From positions 4,030,001 through 4,094,000 of the forward strand of contig NZ_CP023439.1 in assembly GCF_002354895.1 (NCBI RefSeq): a stretch of 64,000 nucleotides of DNA, given 5' to 3'. This stretch comes from Thauera sp. K11 (lineage in GTDB: Bacteria > Pseudomonadota > Gammaproteobacteria > Burkholderiales > Rhodocyclaceae). How positions within the stretch are numbered: the stretch's first letter is position 1; each line of letters begins with the position of its first letter. The translations under genes and the position numbers were made by a program. Shown here piece after piece: positions 53,500 through 62,709 of this stretch. The notes beneath the pieces were generated by a model. That model did no database searches, had not been told where the DNA came from, and saw only the letters and a list, made by a program, of their open reading frames with translations.

Positions 53500-54398
53500 A
53501 TGAACGAATCACACGCAGTCGACGCGCCCGCCGCGTCACCCGGCATCGCGGAAGAAGAAATCCTGCGCCTGGCGCGAGAGGCGCCCGAACTGGGCCAGAT
53601 GGCCGTGGCCGAGCGCCTGCGTCAGGCGGGCATACGCATCTCGGCCTCGGGCGTGCGCTACCTGTGGCAGAAGCACGGGCTGGAAACGGCGGTGAAGCGG
53701 CTGCAGGCCCTGGTGCAGCAGGAAGGGGAAGGCGCCGAGGTGCTCACCGAGACCCAGCGCCGCCATCTCGAGCGCGGCAGGCTGAGCGAGCGCCTGGCGC
53801 GCGGCGAATCAGCCGCGGGCGCCGCGGCGGGTGAGCACGAGCCGCTGGAGCGCCGCCGGCTGATCCTGGATGCGGCAGCCCAGTTGTTCGCGGCAGAAGG
53901 CTACGACCGCACCTCGATCCGGGACATCGCGCGCAACGTGGGCCTGCTGCCGGGCTCGGTGTATCACTACTTTCCGTCCAAGCGCGAGCTGTTCCTCGCC
54001 GTCCACCGCGAGGGTTTCGAACGCACGCTGGAACGGGTCAGGAACGCGGCGACCAGCAGCGACGATCCCTGGGAATGCCTGGAGCGGGCCTGCGAGGTGC
54101 ACGTCGAGGGCATCGTGGGCGGCTCGTCGGTCGATCGCCTGGCGGGCAGCAATCTCGCCATCTCGCGCAACGACGACCTGCTGCAGGAGATCCGCCCCAT
54201 CGCGCCGCCTACGAGCAGGTCTTCAAGACCCTGGTCGACGCGCTCCCGCTGCGGGAAGGAACCGACCGCTCCCTGCTGCGCCTGTTCCTGCTCGGCGGCA
54301 TGAACTGGGTTTATCTGTGGTACCGGGAAGGCAAGCGGAACCCGCGCGAAATCGCCGCGGCGATGGTGGCCATGCTGCGCGGCGGCGTGCAGGCCTGA
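53500..54398 (+). pseudogene. TetR-type regulator with extra N-terminal HTH, frameshifted
   Basis: About 299 residues if restored. Residues about 18-75 form an additional helix-turn-helix (MAVAERLRQAGIRISASGVR then YLWQKHGLETAVKRL). A TetR HTH follows at about 120-165 (RRRLILDAAAQLFAAEGYDR, TSIRDIARNVGLLPGSVYHY), then a ligand-binding domain. One base is missing near 54203, so the read frame ends early, in an unrelated tail. The other frame continues AAYEQVFKTLVDALPL to GGVQA. It is divergent from the catabolic operon and probably represses it. It may bind an acyl-CoA intermediate, which is inference. Confidence 0.82.
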
Positions 54399-54438
54399 AC
54401 GAACGATCCGCGGCCGCGCCTGCGGATCTCCCCGCCCT

Positions 54439-54495
54439 GGTGAAGCCTCCGCCACCGCGCGGAGGCTTCACCAGGGGCCCGCCGTGCGGCGGGCC
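54439..54495. terminator. Two tandem hairpins between convergent genes
   Basis: A perfect 14-bp stem (GGTGAAGCCTCCGC at 54439-54452 with 54459-54472) is followed by a 9-bp stem (54476-54484 with 54487-54495). They lie between the regulator gene and the convergent binding protein 2 gene. U-tracts are weak. Confidence 0.7.
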
Positions 54496-54513
54496 GGGAC
54501 GGCGCCGGAAGAC

Positions 54514-55659
54514 TTACTTCACCAGCACCCACTTGCCGTTCTGGATCTGCACCATCACGCGCGCGCGCTGGTCGAGGCCGAGGTGGTCGGTCGGGCTCAT
54601 CGTGAAGATGCCGTGCGCGGCCGGCACCTCCTTCAGGCCCTCGATCGCATCGCGCAGCGCCGCGCGGAATTCCGCGGTGCCGGGCTGGGCCTTCTGCAGC
54701 GCCACGGGGACGGCATTCGACATCAGCACGCCGGCGTCCCAGCCGTGCGCGCCGAAGGTGGAGACGCTGCCCTTGCCGTGAGCCGCCTCGTAGCGGGTGA
54801 TGTATTCCAGCGCCGGCTTCTTGACCGGGTTGGAATCGGGCAGTTGCCCGGCGACCAGCACCGGCCCGGCGGGCAGCAGCGTGCCTTCGCAGTCCTTGCC
54901 GCACACGCGCAGGAAGTCGTTGTTGGCGACGCCGTGGGTCTGGTAGATCTTGCCGGTGTAGCCGCGCTCCTTGAGCGCCTTCTGCGGCAGCGCGGCCGGC
55001 GTGCCGGAACCGGCGATGAGCACGGCGTCCGGCTTGGCCGCGATGATCTTCAGCACCTGGCCGGTGACCGAGGTGTCGGTGCGGCTGAAGCGCTCGTTGG
55101 CCACCAGTTGCAGCTTGCGCACTTCCGCCACCGGCTTGAACTGCTCGAACCAGCCTTCGCCGTAGGCATCGGAGAAGCCGATGAAGGCGACCGTCTTCAC
55201 GCCGTTGCTGTTCATGTGCTCGACGATGGCGGTCGACATCTGGGCGTCGTTCTGCGGCGTCTTGAACACCCAGCGCCGCTTGTCGTCCATCGGCTCGACG
55301 ATGCGGGCGGATGCCGCCATCGAGATCATCGGCGTCTTCGCCTCGGCGGCGACGTCGACCATCGCCAGCGAGTTCGGCGTGATCGTGGAGCCCAGCACCA
55401 CGTCGACCTTGTCTTCCGACACCAGCTTGCGCATGTTCTTGACCGCGGTGGTAGTGTCGGATGCGTCGTCGAGGACGATGTAGTTGATCTTCTGGCCGGC
55501 GATCGTGGCCGGCATCAGTGCGATGGTGTTCTTCTCCGGAATGCCGAGCGAGGCGGCCGGGCCGGTCGCCGACACGATCACGCCGACATTGATGTCCGCC
55601 TGGGCGGAAACGGCAAAGGCAAGGCCGAGGGCGGCCATCAGGGTGCTACGCAGCTTCAT
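54514..55659 (-). CDS. LivK-type ABC binding protein 2
   Basis: A 381-residue type I periplasmic binding protein. Signal peptide MKLRSTLMAALGLAFAVSAQA, then INVGVIVSATGPAASLG and the ligand-contact region MISMAASARIVEPMDDKRRW. It is intact to its end (MVQIQNGKWVLVK). It is close to binding protein 3 at 61418 (long shared stretches, e.g. NYIVLDDASDTTTAVKN) and more distant from binding protein 1. No permease gene is adjacent, so it may use either copy of the duplicated ABC core. The ligand is unknown, plausibly an aromatic acid. Confidence 0.92.
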   Translation of the reverse strand: MKLRSTLMAALGLAFAVSAQADINVGVIVSATGPAASLGIPEKNTIALMPATIAGQKINYIVLDDASDTTTAVKNMRKLVSEDKVDVVLGSTITPNSLAMVDVAAEAKTPMISMAASARIVEPMDDKRRWVFKTPQNDAQMSTAIVEHMNSNGVKTVAFIGFSDAYGEGWFEQFKPVAEVRKLQLVANERFSRTDTSVTGQVLKIIAAKPDAVLIAGSGTPAALPQKALKERGYTGKIYQTHGVANNDFLRVCGKDCEGTLLPAGPVLVAGQLPDSNPVKKPALEYITRYEAAHGKGSVSTFGAHGWDAGVLMSNAVPVALQKAQPGTAEFRAALRDAIEGLKEVPAAHGIFTMSPTDHLGLDQRARVMVQIQNGKWVLVK

Positions 55660-55757
55660 GGTGTCTCCTCCAATGAACTGGAACGGGTTTGCCCGGCGTC
55701 TTGTGCGTTGCGCCTTCCAGGCTTGCTGTCCTACGAAAATCGAGGTTGTCTAAAAGG

Positions 55758-55772
55758 TTTGAACATATCAAA
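55758..55772. promoter_or_regulatory. Candidate operator upstream of binding protein 2
   Basis: TTTGA-ACATA-TCAAA is a perfect inverted repeat with 5-base arms in an otherwise GC-rich area. It lies about 100 bases before the binding protein 2 start on the minus strand. Its function is inferred from position only. Confidence 0.4.
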
Positions 55773-55918
55773 TTCATCGCCCGGTGACGACCTCTCCGCA
55801 ACAAACGAAGGCGCTCGAACGGCGTGGACAGGCCGAAATGATCCCGCGCGAGATCCGGATCGGCCTGCGCATCCCGTCACGGACGGCTGCGGTCCCCGGT
55901 GCCGAGCGGCCGCCCGTT

Positions 55919-56392
55919 TCAGCGGGTGGCTGCAAACCGCTGTTCCATCTCGCGCCGCATGGTCTTGCGCACTTCGGCCGCGGCATGGCGTCTGATCTCG
56001 TCGGGCGTGAAGGGTCGCAGAGAGGGAACGGCCGTGGGCCTGCCGGCATCGTCGACCGCGACCATCGTGAAGAAGCAGCTATTGACGTGCCGCCTTTCCT
56101 GCGTGCGGATGTTCTCGGCGATCACCTTGATGCCGACCTCCATGGACGAACTGCCGGTGTGGTTGACCGAGGCCAGGAAGCTCACCAGTTCGCCGACGTG
56201 GATCGGTTGCCGAAAGATCACCTGGTCCACGCTCAGGGTCACCACATAGCTGCCGGCGTAGCGGCTGGCACAGGCAAAGGCCACCTGGTCGAGCAGCTTG
56301 AGGATGGTTCCGCCGTGGACGTTGCCGGAGAAGTTGGCGGTGTCCGGTGTCATCAACACCGTCATGGCGAGCTGGTGCGCGGGCAATTCCAT
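55919..56392 (-). CDS. Acyl-CoA thioesterase (hotdog, YciA/ACOT-like)
   Basis: A 157-residue hotdog thioesterase of the COG1607 class. The catalytic Asn-His-Gly block appears as TANFSGNVHGGTILKLLDQV. A second helix pattern SFLASVNHTGSSSMEVGIKV and C-terminal basic helix (RRHAAAEVRKTMRREME) complete it. It hydrolyses acyl-CoAs, possibly to release CoA in overload. ATG 56392 has GGGAGGAAG upstream; an ATG at 56428 exists without support. No gene lies in 55660-55918 or 56393-56848. Confidence 0.88.
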   Translation of the reverse strand: MELPAHQLAMTVLMTPDTANFSGNVHGGTILKLLDQVAFACASRYAGSYVVTLSVDQVIFRQPIHVGELVSFLASVNHTGSSSMEVGIKVIAENIRTQERRHVNSCFFTMVAVDDAGRPTAVPSLRPFTPDEIRRHAAAEVRKTMRREMEQRFAATR

Positions 56393-56538
56393 GATCTTCC
56401 TCCCGTGAGAATGCCGGTCAGTCTCCATCGGCGGCGTCCGCCTCCCTTATCCGGGCTGGTGGCGCGGAGGAGGCGTTCCGTCGGGCTGCGGAACCCGGCC
56501 TCGCTTTGTCCGGTGCCCGGACAGTCTCCATTTGCGCC

Positions 56539-56628
56539 GTCCGTCTCCCGGATCCTGGCTGGTCCGTCTCTCGAATCCGGTCTGGTCGGTCTCCGCCTGC
56601 GCGGTCCGTCTCTCGAATCCGGTCTGGT
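56539..56628. repeat. Short direct repeats abutting a family A element
   Basis: A 26-bp sequence starting GGTCCGTCTCTCGAATCC occurs exactly at 56561-56586 and 56603-56628, with a degenerate third unit from 56539. They run into the left arm of the next element. A worn family A copy lies just before, at about 56440-56530. Confidence 0.8.
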
Positions 56629-56725
56629 GGCGGGGGAGGCGTTCCGCGGGCTGCGGAACTCGCCCTCGCTGCGCTCGGGGCTCGGACAGTCCTCGCCCGC
56701 TCCACGCCTCCCCCGCCACCAGACC
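56621..56725. repeat. Family A repeat, copy 3
   Basis: Perfect 21-bp inverted arms at 56621-56641 and 56705-56725 (GGTCTGGTGGCGGGGGAGGCG end) enclose the family core. It differs from copies 1 and 2 by paired changes that keep both arms complementary. The 456-base gap 56393-56848 holds these repeats and no gene. Confidence 0.88.
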
Positions 56726-56848
56726 TGCCGCATTGCGTGATCCAGGCGCCTGAAAGACCCTCGTGTGATTCTTGGTTACGTCGTACGCAGGGTGGCCGGG
56801 CCGCCAGCCGCGTCGTGTTCCGTTGCCGTCCTGGCGCCGATCCTCCCC

Positions 56849-57445
56849 TCACTGCTCCTTGTACGGCCCGGCCCCCAGCCCGATGGGCGCCGGCGCCGCG
56901 GCCACCAGCTTCGAGAAGATCCGCCCGAAGTCCTCCTCCCCCTCGCCCGTGCGCGTGCCCCGCAGCGGATCGTCCGCCAGGAACCCCGCCTCCGCCGCCG
57001 CCCAGTCCGCTTCCGTGAAGTGCGCGATCACCAGCGGCAGCACCTCGCGCTCCTCCAGCAGCATGTGCTCCCGGTAGAACGCCGCGTACCCCTCGAACGC
57101 CTGCGCGAAGCCCTCGAAGCCCCCGGGCTCCCCCGCCCGGTAACGCCCCAGCGCCGCCTCCAGCCCCTTGATCCGCGCCTCCGCCTCGCCGTGCTCGCGC
57201 GCGAGCCGCTCGAGTGCCGCCGCCCCCGCTCCCGTCTTCGCCTTCAGCGGACCGAACAGGTACCGGTCCTCCTTCGGGTGGTGGCGCTTCTCCGGGTAAG
57301 CGTCCAGGTAATGCACCATCGCCGCCAGCAGGCCCTGGTCCGCTTCCAGCCGCCCCGCCCCGATCTCGCCGATCAGATGCCGGATCGCGTGGATGATCGC
57401 CGCCAGCGACTGGTGTTCGTCCATCAGGATGCGCATCGCTTCCAT
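56849..57445 (-). CDS. Hemerythrin (HHE) domain protein, copy 2
   Basis: 198 residues, four substitutions from copy 1 (for example IGAGRLE for IRAGRLE, GPYKEQ for GPYTEQ). All HHE iron-ligand motifs are kept. The AGGAGGACGAG site before ATG 57445 is unchanged, so it can be translated alone. Because livF copy 2 has lost one base, livF now also reads in frame through the gap into this gene, giving a possible 538-residue fusion. Confidence 0.85.
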   Translation of the reverse strand: MEAMRILMDEHQSLAAIIHAIRHLIGEIGAGRLEADQGLLAAMVHYLDAYPEKRHHPKEDRYLFGPLKAKTGAGAAALERLAREHGEAEARIKGLEAALGRYRAGEPGGFEGFAQAFEGYAAFYREHMLLEEREVLPLVIAHFTEADWAAAEAGFLADDPLRGTRTGEGEEDFGRIFSKLVAAAPAPIGLGAGPYKEQ

Positions 57446-57517
57446 GGCTCTCGTCCTCCTTCTGTCCTTCTCGGTTCCGTTTCTCAGGCCCGCCGGATCA
57501 CGCGACGCGGCAGGGCG

Positions 57518-57620
57518 GGGGGTGGGGGCGGCGTGGAGTGGGCGAGCACGGTCCGAGTCCCGAGCGTGAGCGAGGTCGCGTTGCGCAGCCCGACGCAACG
57601 CCGCCTCCGCCCCCGGCCGG
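57518..57620. repeat. Family A repeat, copy 6 (inverted)
   Basis: It is the counterpart of the 39525-39622 element within the duplicated block, with the same GAGCACGGTCCGAGTCCCGA core and slightly different arms. Confidence 0.75.
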
Positions 57621-57647
57621 GCTCCCCGCACCCGCCGCTCCCGCCCC

Positions 57648-58465
57648 TCAGGTACTGAGCATCGCCTGGTGCTTGCCCCCAGCCCCAGGTACGCCTCGAT
57701 CACCCGCGGGTCGTCCGCCAGCTGGTGCGCCGGGCCCTGCATCGCCACCTGCCCCGTCTCCAGCACGTACGCGTAGTCGGCCACCTGCAGCGCCGCCCGC
57801 GCGTTCTGCTCCACCAGCAGGATCGACACCCCCCGGCGCCTCAGCTCCGCGATGATGCGGAAGATCTCCCGCACGATCAGCGGCGCCAGCCCCAGGCTCG
57901 GTTCGTCCAGCATCAGCAGCTTCGGCCGGGCCATCAGCGCACGGCCCACCGCCAGCATCTGCCGCTCCCCGCCCGACAGCGTGCCCGCCAGCTGCGTGCG
58001 CCGCTCCTTCAGCCGCGGGAACAGCCCGTACACCTCCTCCATCGTCTGCCCGTGGTCGCGGTGCCCGCTGCGGTAGCGCTGGAAGGCGCCCAGCACCAGG
58101 TTGTCCTCGACGCTCATCTCGCCGAACAGTTCGCGCTTCTCCGGCACCAGGTTCATGCCGCGCGCCACCCGGCGCTCCACCTCGGGCACCGCTTCGACCG
58201 TGCCGTCGAAGCGCACCTCGCCCTTCGCCTCGAGCACCCCCATGATCGCCGACAGCATCGTCGTCTTGCCCGCCCCGTTGGGGCCGATCACCGTCACGAT
58301 CTGACCTTCGCCCACCGTCAGCGCCGCGTTCGTGAGCGCTTCCACCTTGCCGTACGACACGCACAGCCCTTTCACTTCGAGCACCGGGGAGGTCGCGCCG
58401 GCGTTCGACGGGGTGAGCGGGGGATGGGTCTGGGTCTGGGTCTGGGCCTGCGTCTGCATCGTCAT
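57648..58465 (-). pseudogene. livF: LivF ATPase, copy 2, with C-terminal frameshift into hemerythrin
   Basis: The ATPase core is intact: Walker [20 protein letters not shown] and [13 protein letters not shown]. It differs from copy 1 in three residues. A run of five C at 57676-57680 replaces six C at 39675-39680. The last nine or so residues change, the stop at 57648 is bypassed, and translation continues through the intergenic repeat into the hemerythrin. The product would be a LivF-hemerythrin fusion (56849-58465, 538 residues). The ATPase could still work, since only the extreme C-terminus is altered. A homopolymer error cannot be excluded. Confidence 0.82.
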
Positions 58466-58481
58466 CTCCTGTCCCCTCCGC

Positions 58482-60275
58482 TCAGTCCACGCCGCCCAGG
58501 TAGGCTTCGAGCACCGCCGGGTGCTGCTGGATCTCGTCGGGCAGCCCTTCGGCGATCTTCTGACCGAACTCCATCACCACCACCCGATCCACCAGCCCCA
58601 TCACGAAGTCCATGTCGTGCTCCACGATCAGCGTCGCCATCCCTTCGGCCCGCAGCTTTCTCAGAAGCTCCCCGAGCGCTTCCTTCTCCTTGAAGCGCAG
58701 CCCCGCCGCCGGTTCGTCCAGCAACAGCAGGCACGGGTCCGAGCACAGCGCGCGCGCGATCTCGAGGATGCGCTGCTGGCCCAGCGCCAGGCTGCCCGCT
58801 TCGTCGTACAGGTGGTCCTTCAGGCCCACGCGCTCGATCTGGTAGGCGGCTTCCTTCAGCAGCCGTGCTTCTTCGTGCCGGTCCAGCCGCCAGGCCGAGC
58901 GCAGGACGCCCTGCCGGCTGCGCAGGTGCGCGCCGATCGCCACGTTCTCGAGCACCGTCATCGTCGGCAGCAGCTTCACGTGCTGGAAGGTGCGGCTCAT
59001 GCCCATCCTGGCGATCTCGCGCGAGTCGTGCCCGGCCACCGCCTTGCCCAGGAAGCGCACTTCGCCCGAGGTGGGGGTGTCCACCCCCGAGATCTGGTTG
59101 AACATCGTGCTCTTGCCCGCCCCGTTGGGGCCGATCAGCGCCAGGATCTCGCCCGCCTTCACCGTGAGGCTCATGTTGTTGTTGGCGATGAGCCCGCCGA
59201 ACTTCTTCGTGACGTCCTGCGCTTCGAGGATCGGCGTGCCCGCCGCCGGCAGCGTGCGCCGCGGCAGGGGCTCGGCCGCCGCGTCGATGCGCTTGGGCAC
59301 GCCCTGCACCGGCACGCATTTCTTCAGCAGCGGCCACAGGCCGTTGCGCGCGCGCTGCAGCACCAGCACCATCATGAGGCCGAACACGATCACTTCGAAG
59401 TTGCCGCTGGCCCCCAGCAGCTTGGGCAGCAGGTCCTGCAGCCATTGCTTGAGCACGGTGATCACCCCCGCGCCCACCAGCGCGCCCCACACGTGGCCCG
59501 CGCCGCCCACCACCGCCATGAAGAGGTATTCGATGCCGATGTGCAGCCCGAACGGGGTCGGATTGACGAAGCGCTGCATGTGCGCGTACAGCCAGCCCGA
59601 GGCACAGGCATGCAGCGCGGCGATCACGAAGATGATCATGCGCGAGCGCGCGGTGTCCACCCCCATCGCCTCGGCCATCACCCGCCCGCCCTTCAAGGCC
59701 CGGATGGCCCGCCCTTCGCGCGAATCCAAGAGGTTCTGCGTGGTGAGCACCGCCACCAGCACGAAGGCCCAGATGAGGTAGTAGATCTCGCCGCCTTCGT
59801 CCAGCGTCCAGCCGAACAGCGTGATCGGCGGGATGCCGGTGAGCCCGGTGTGCCCCCCGAGGCTTTCCATGGTGCCGAACAGGAAGTACAGGCTGATGCC
59901 CCAGGCGATCGTGCCCAGCGGCAGAAAGTGGCCCGACAGTTTCAGCGTGAGCGAGCCCAGGATCAGCGCGACCGCGGCGGTGAGCACCAGCCCCACGCCC
60001 AGCGCGAGCCAGGGGGAGGTGCCGGCCCAGGCGATCCAGCCGGGCAGCGTCGTCGCAGTGGTGAGCGCGGCGCTGGTGTAGGCGCCCAGCCCGACGAAGG
60101 CGGCCTGCCCGAAGCTGGTGAGCCCCCCGACGCCGGTGAGCAGCACCAGCCCGAGGGCCACCAGCGCGTACAGGCCGATGTAGTTGAGCAGCGTGACGTA
60201 GAACGGCGACAGCAGCGCCGGCACCCCCAGCAGCAGCGCCAGGAAGGCGCCCAGGATCAGACGGTCGGGCCTCAT
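58482..60275 (-). CDS. livMG: Fused LivM permease-LivG ATPase, copy 2
   Basis: 597 residues, same domain order as copy 1 (LivM about 1-330, LivG about 350-597). I see one substitution, Thr for Ala in the segment [12 protein letters not shown]. All nucleotide-binding motifs are intact. It overlaps the livH stop by 4 bases and is followed by livF after 16 bases, as in copy 1. The long open frame upstream in the same phase passes through livH antiphase and should be ignored. Confidence 0.92.
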   Translation of the reverse strand: MRPDRLILGAFLALLLGVPALLSPFYVTLLNYIGLYALVALGLVLLTGVGGLTSFGQAAFVGLGAYTSAALTTATTLPGWIAWAGTSPWLALGVGLVLTAAVALILGSLTLKLSGHFLPLGTIAWGISLYFLFGTMESLGGHTGLTGIPPITLFGWTLDEGGEIYYLIWAFVLVAVLTTQNLLDSREGRAIRALKGGRVMAEAMGVDTARSRMIIFVIAALHACASGWLYAHMQRFVNPTPFGLHIGIEYLFMAVVGGAGHVWGALVGAGVITVLKQWLQDLLPKLLGASGNFEVIVFGLMMVLVLQRARNGLWPLLKKCVPVQGVPKRIDAAAEPLPRRTLPAAGTPILEAQDVTKKFGGLIANNNMSLTVKAGEILALIGPNGAGKSTMFNQISGVDTPTSGEVRFLGKAVAGHDSREIARMGMSRTFQHVKLLPTMTVLENVAIGAHLRSRQGVLRSAWRLDRHEEARLLKEAAYQIERVGLKDHLYDEAGSLALGQQRILEIARALCSDPCLLLLDEPAAGLRFKEKEALGELLRKLRAEGMATLIVEHDMDFVMGLVDRVVVMEFGQKIAEGLPDEIQQHPAVLEAYLGGVD

Positions 60276-61309
60276 TCTTCTTCCTCCACGTGCCGGCTGG
60301 TGAGCGAGCGCCACAGCAGCACCGGGATGATCAGGGTGAAGACGATGACTTCCTTGTAGGCGCTGGCCCAGAACGAGGAGAACGCTTCGAGCAGCCCCAC
60401 CGCGACCGCGCCCAGCGCGGCGATCGGGTAGCTGGCCAGTCCGCCGATGATGGCGGCCACGAACCCCTTCAGCCCGATCAGGAAGCCGGTGTCGTAGTAG
60501 ATGGTGGTGAGGGGGGCGATCAGCACGCCCGACAGCGCGCCGATCAGCGCCGCCAGGAAGAAGGTGAGCTTGCCCGCCAGCGACGGCGAGATACCCATCA
60601 GCCGCGCCCCCACCCGGTTGATCGCCGTGGCGCGCAGGGCCTTGCCGTACAGCGTGCGCTCGAAGAACTGGTACAGCCCGACGATGAGCACCAGCGAGGC
60701 CACGATCACCCACAGCGTCTGCCCCGACACCAAGAGCGGCCCCACTTCGAGGCTGGCGTCGCTGAAGGCCGGGGTGCGCTGGCCTTCGGCACCGAAGAAC
60801 AGCAGCCCCAGCCCGACCATGGCCACGTGCACCGCCACCGAGACGATCAGCAGGATCAGCACCGGCGCCGAGGCGATGGGCTGGTAGACGAGCCGGTACA
60901 TGAAGGGGCCCATCGGCACCACCACCGCCAGCGCCAGCCCCACCTGCACCGCCAGCGGCAGGGACGGGACCGGCAGCACCGCCAGCAGGCCCGCCAGCGC
61001 CAGCGGGCCGGCGAGGTTCCAGCCCAGCACCGCCGCCAGCCGGCGCCCCTGCCCGGCCTTGAGCGCCGCCGCGCCGTCGAGCACCGCCACCGCCGCGCCC
61101 AGCGCCACCAACAGCCACACCGTGGCCGGCACCGACCCCGACTGCATCATCGCCAGCGTCAGCGCCCCGTACGCCACGAATTCCCCCTGCTGGATGCAGA
61201 TCACCCGCGTCACCGCGAACACCAGCACCAGCGCCAAGGCCAGCAGCGCGTAGATCGCTCCGTTCGTCAGCCCGTCCTGGGCCAGCATCAGCGCTATCGT
61301 CAGATCCAT
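60272..61309 (-). CDS. livH: LivH permease, copy 2 (intact)
   Basis: A 345-residue permease with about eight to nine membrane segments, beginning MDLTIALMLAQDGLTNGAIY. It keeps the six-G run at 60511-60516 and ends HVEEEE. It probably supplies the permease for both transporter sets if copy 1 is truly broken. I start it at 61309 to match copy 1. An upstream ATG at 61321 (MGQSMDL) is possible; neither has a strong SD here, because the duplication ends just upstream of livH. Confidence 0.9.
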   Translation of the reverse strand: MDLTIALMLAQDGLTNGAIYALLALALVLVFAVTRVICIQQGEFVAYGALTLAMMQSGSVPATVWLLVALGAAVAVLDGAAALKAGQGRRLAAVLGWNLAGPLALAGLLAVLPVPSLPLAVQVGLALAVVVPMGPFMYRLVYQPIASAPVLILLIVSVAVHVAMVGLGLLFFGAEGQRTPAFSDASLEVGPLLVSGQTLWVIVASLVLIVGLYQFFERTLYGKALRATAINRVGARLMGISPSLAGKLTFFLAALIGALSGVLIAPLTTIYYDTGFLIGLKGFVAAIIGGLASYPIAALGAVAVGLLEAFSSFWASAYKEVIVFTLIIPVLLWRSLTSRHVEEEE

Positions 61310-61417
61310 CGATTGCCCCATCGCGGCGCGCGGCCGGCCCGGCCGGGCGCCGCTCGATCAAGTATGCACCGTCCGCAAGACGGGGGCGGCCGGTTGCGGG
61401 CCGCCCGTGCGGGATGA

Positions 61418-62566
61418 TTACTTCAGCAGCGACCAGTTGCCGTTGCGGATCTCGATCATCACCCGCGAACGCTGGTCGAGGCCGAGGTGGTCGGTGGGGC
61501 TCATCGAATAGATCCCGGTCGCACCCGCGGCTTCCTTGATCTGCTCGAGCCCGTCGCGCAGCGCGGCGCGGAACTCGGGCGTGCCCGGCTTGCCCTTCTT
61601 CAGCGCGCCGGGAACGGCCGCGTCCAGCAGCACGCCGGCGTCCCAGGCGTAGGCGCCGAAGCTCGAGACCGTGCCCTTGCCGTAAGTGGCCTCGTACTTC
61701 TCGACGTAGGCCAGCGAGCTTTTCTTGACCGGGTTGCTGTCGGGCAGGCTGCGCGCCATCTGCACCGGGCCGACCGGCAGCAGCGTGCCTTCGCAGTCCT
61801 TGCCGCAGATGCGCAGGAAGTCGTTGTTGGCCACGCCGTGCGTCTGATAGACCACGCCCTTGTAGCCGCGCTCGCGCAGCGCCTTCTGCGGCAGCGCGGC
61901 CGGCGTGCCGGAACCGGCGATGAAGACGGCGTCGGGCTTCACCGAGATCAGCTTCAGCGCCTGGCCGGTGACCGAAGTGTCGGCCGGATTGAAGCGCTCG
62001 TTGGCGGCGATCTCGATGCCGCGCACGTCGGCGAGTTTCTTGAACTGCTCGTACCAGCCTTCGCCGTAGGCGTTGGCGAAGCCGATGAAGGCGACCTTCC
62101 CGACGTTCTTCGCGGCCATGTGCTCGATGATCGCGGTGGCCATCTGCAGGTCGTTCTGGGGAGTCTTGAACACCCACTTCTTCTTGTCGTCCATCGGCTC
62201 GACGATGCGGGCGGATGCCGCCATCGAGATCATCGGCGTCTGCGCCTCGGCGACGACGTCGATCATCGCCAGCGAGGCGGGGCTGGTGGTGGAGCCGATC
62301 ACCACGTCCACCTTGTTCTCGGCCACGAGCTTGCGCGCGTTCTTGACCGCGGTCGTGGTGTCGGAGGCATCGTCGAGCACGATGTAGTTCACCTTCTCGC
62401 CGCCGATGGTCTGGGGCAGCAGGGAGATGGTGTTCTTTTCCGGGATGCCCAGCGAAGCGGCCGGGCCGGTTGCCGAGAGCACGACACCGACGTTGATGTC
62501 CGCGCGGGCGGCTGTAGCGGCAAAGGCCAGGCCGAGGGCGGCCATCAGGGTGTTACGCAGCTTCAT
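61418..62566 (-). CDS. LivK-type ABC binding protein 3
   Basis: A 382-residue type I periplasmic binding protein with signal peptide MKLRNTLMAALGLAFAATAARA. It shares long stretches with binding protein 2 (INVGVVLSATGPAASLGIPE, MISMAASARIVEPMDDKKKW) and differs elsewhere. It heads the livH2-livMG2-livF2 set, 108 bases upstream of livH2, so it is the binding component of that importer. A sigma70-like promoter lies at 62654-62682. The substrate is likely an aromatic or branched acid. Confidence 0.93.
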   Translation of the reverse strand: MKLRNTLMAALGLAFAATAARADINVGVVLSATGPAASLGIPEKNTISLLPQTIGGEKVNYIVLDDASDTTTAVKNARKLVAENKVDVVIGSTTSPASLAMIDVVAEAQTPMISMAASARIVEPMDDKKKWVFKTPQNDLQMATAIIEHMAAKNVGKVAFIGFANAYGEGWYEQFKKLADVRGIEIAANERFNPADTSVTGQALKLISVKPDAVFIAGSGTPAALPQKALRERGYKGVVYQTHGVANNDFLRICGKDCEGTLLPVGPVQMARSLPDSNPVKKSSLAYVEKYEATYGKGTVSSFGAYAWDAGVLLDAAVPGALKKGKPGTPEFRAALRDGLEQIKEAAGATGIYSMSPTDHLGLDQRSRVMIEIRNGNWSLLK

Positions 62567-62653
62567 GGTTTCTCCTCCATGGGTTTTGGCGACGGGCCGC
62601 GCATCGGTGGCGACGGCGGACCATTATTCTGAATCGCGTAATAAGTTCTGCGT

Positions 62654-62682
62654 ATTAGAAATGAGACAAAAGAACTCGTCAA
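62654..62682 (-). promoter_or_regulatory. Sigma70-like promoter of binding protein 3 operon
   Basis: On the minus strand TTGACG (62677-62682), 17 bases, then TCTAAT (62654-62659), each one mismatch from consensus. It lies 88 bases upstream of the binding protein start in the gap after iclR. Confidence 0.68.
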
Positions 62683-62709
62683 GCGAAAAAGTTGTATCGC
62701 AACGAGGCA

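Larger units (their letters stand above)
56849..61309 (-). repeat. 4.45-kb duplicated block, copy 2 (livH-livMG-livF-hemerythrin)
   Basis: Second copy of the block at 38856-43308, same orientation, about 18 kb away. It is headed by a different binding protein (61418-62566). Homology ends upstream just at the livH start. Confidence 0.93.

Noticed and set aside
56393..56848. Short frames in the repeat region before hemerythrin copy 2
   Set aside because: They are built from the repeats (RIRETD-type tracts) and have no ribosome-binding sites or homology.
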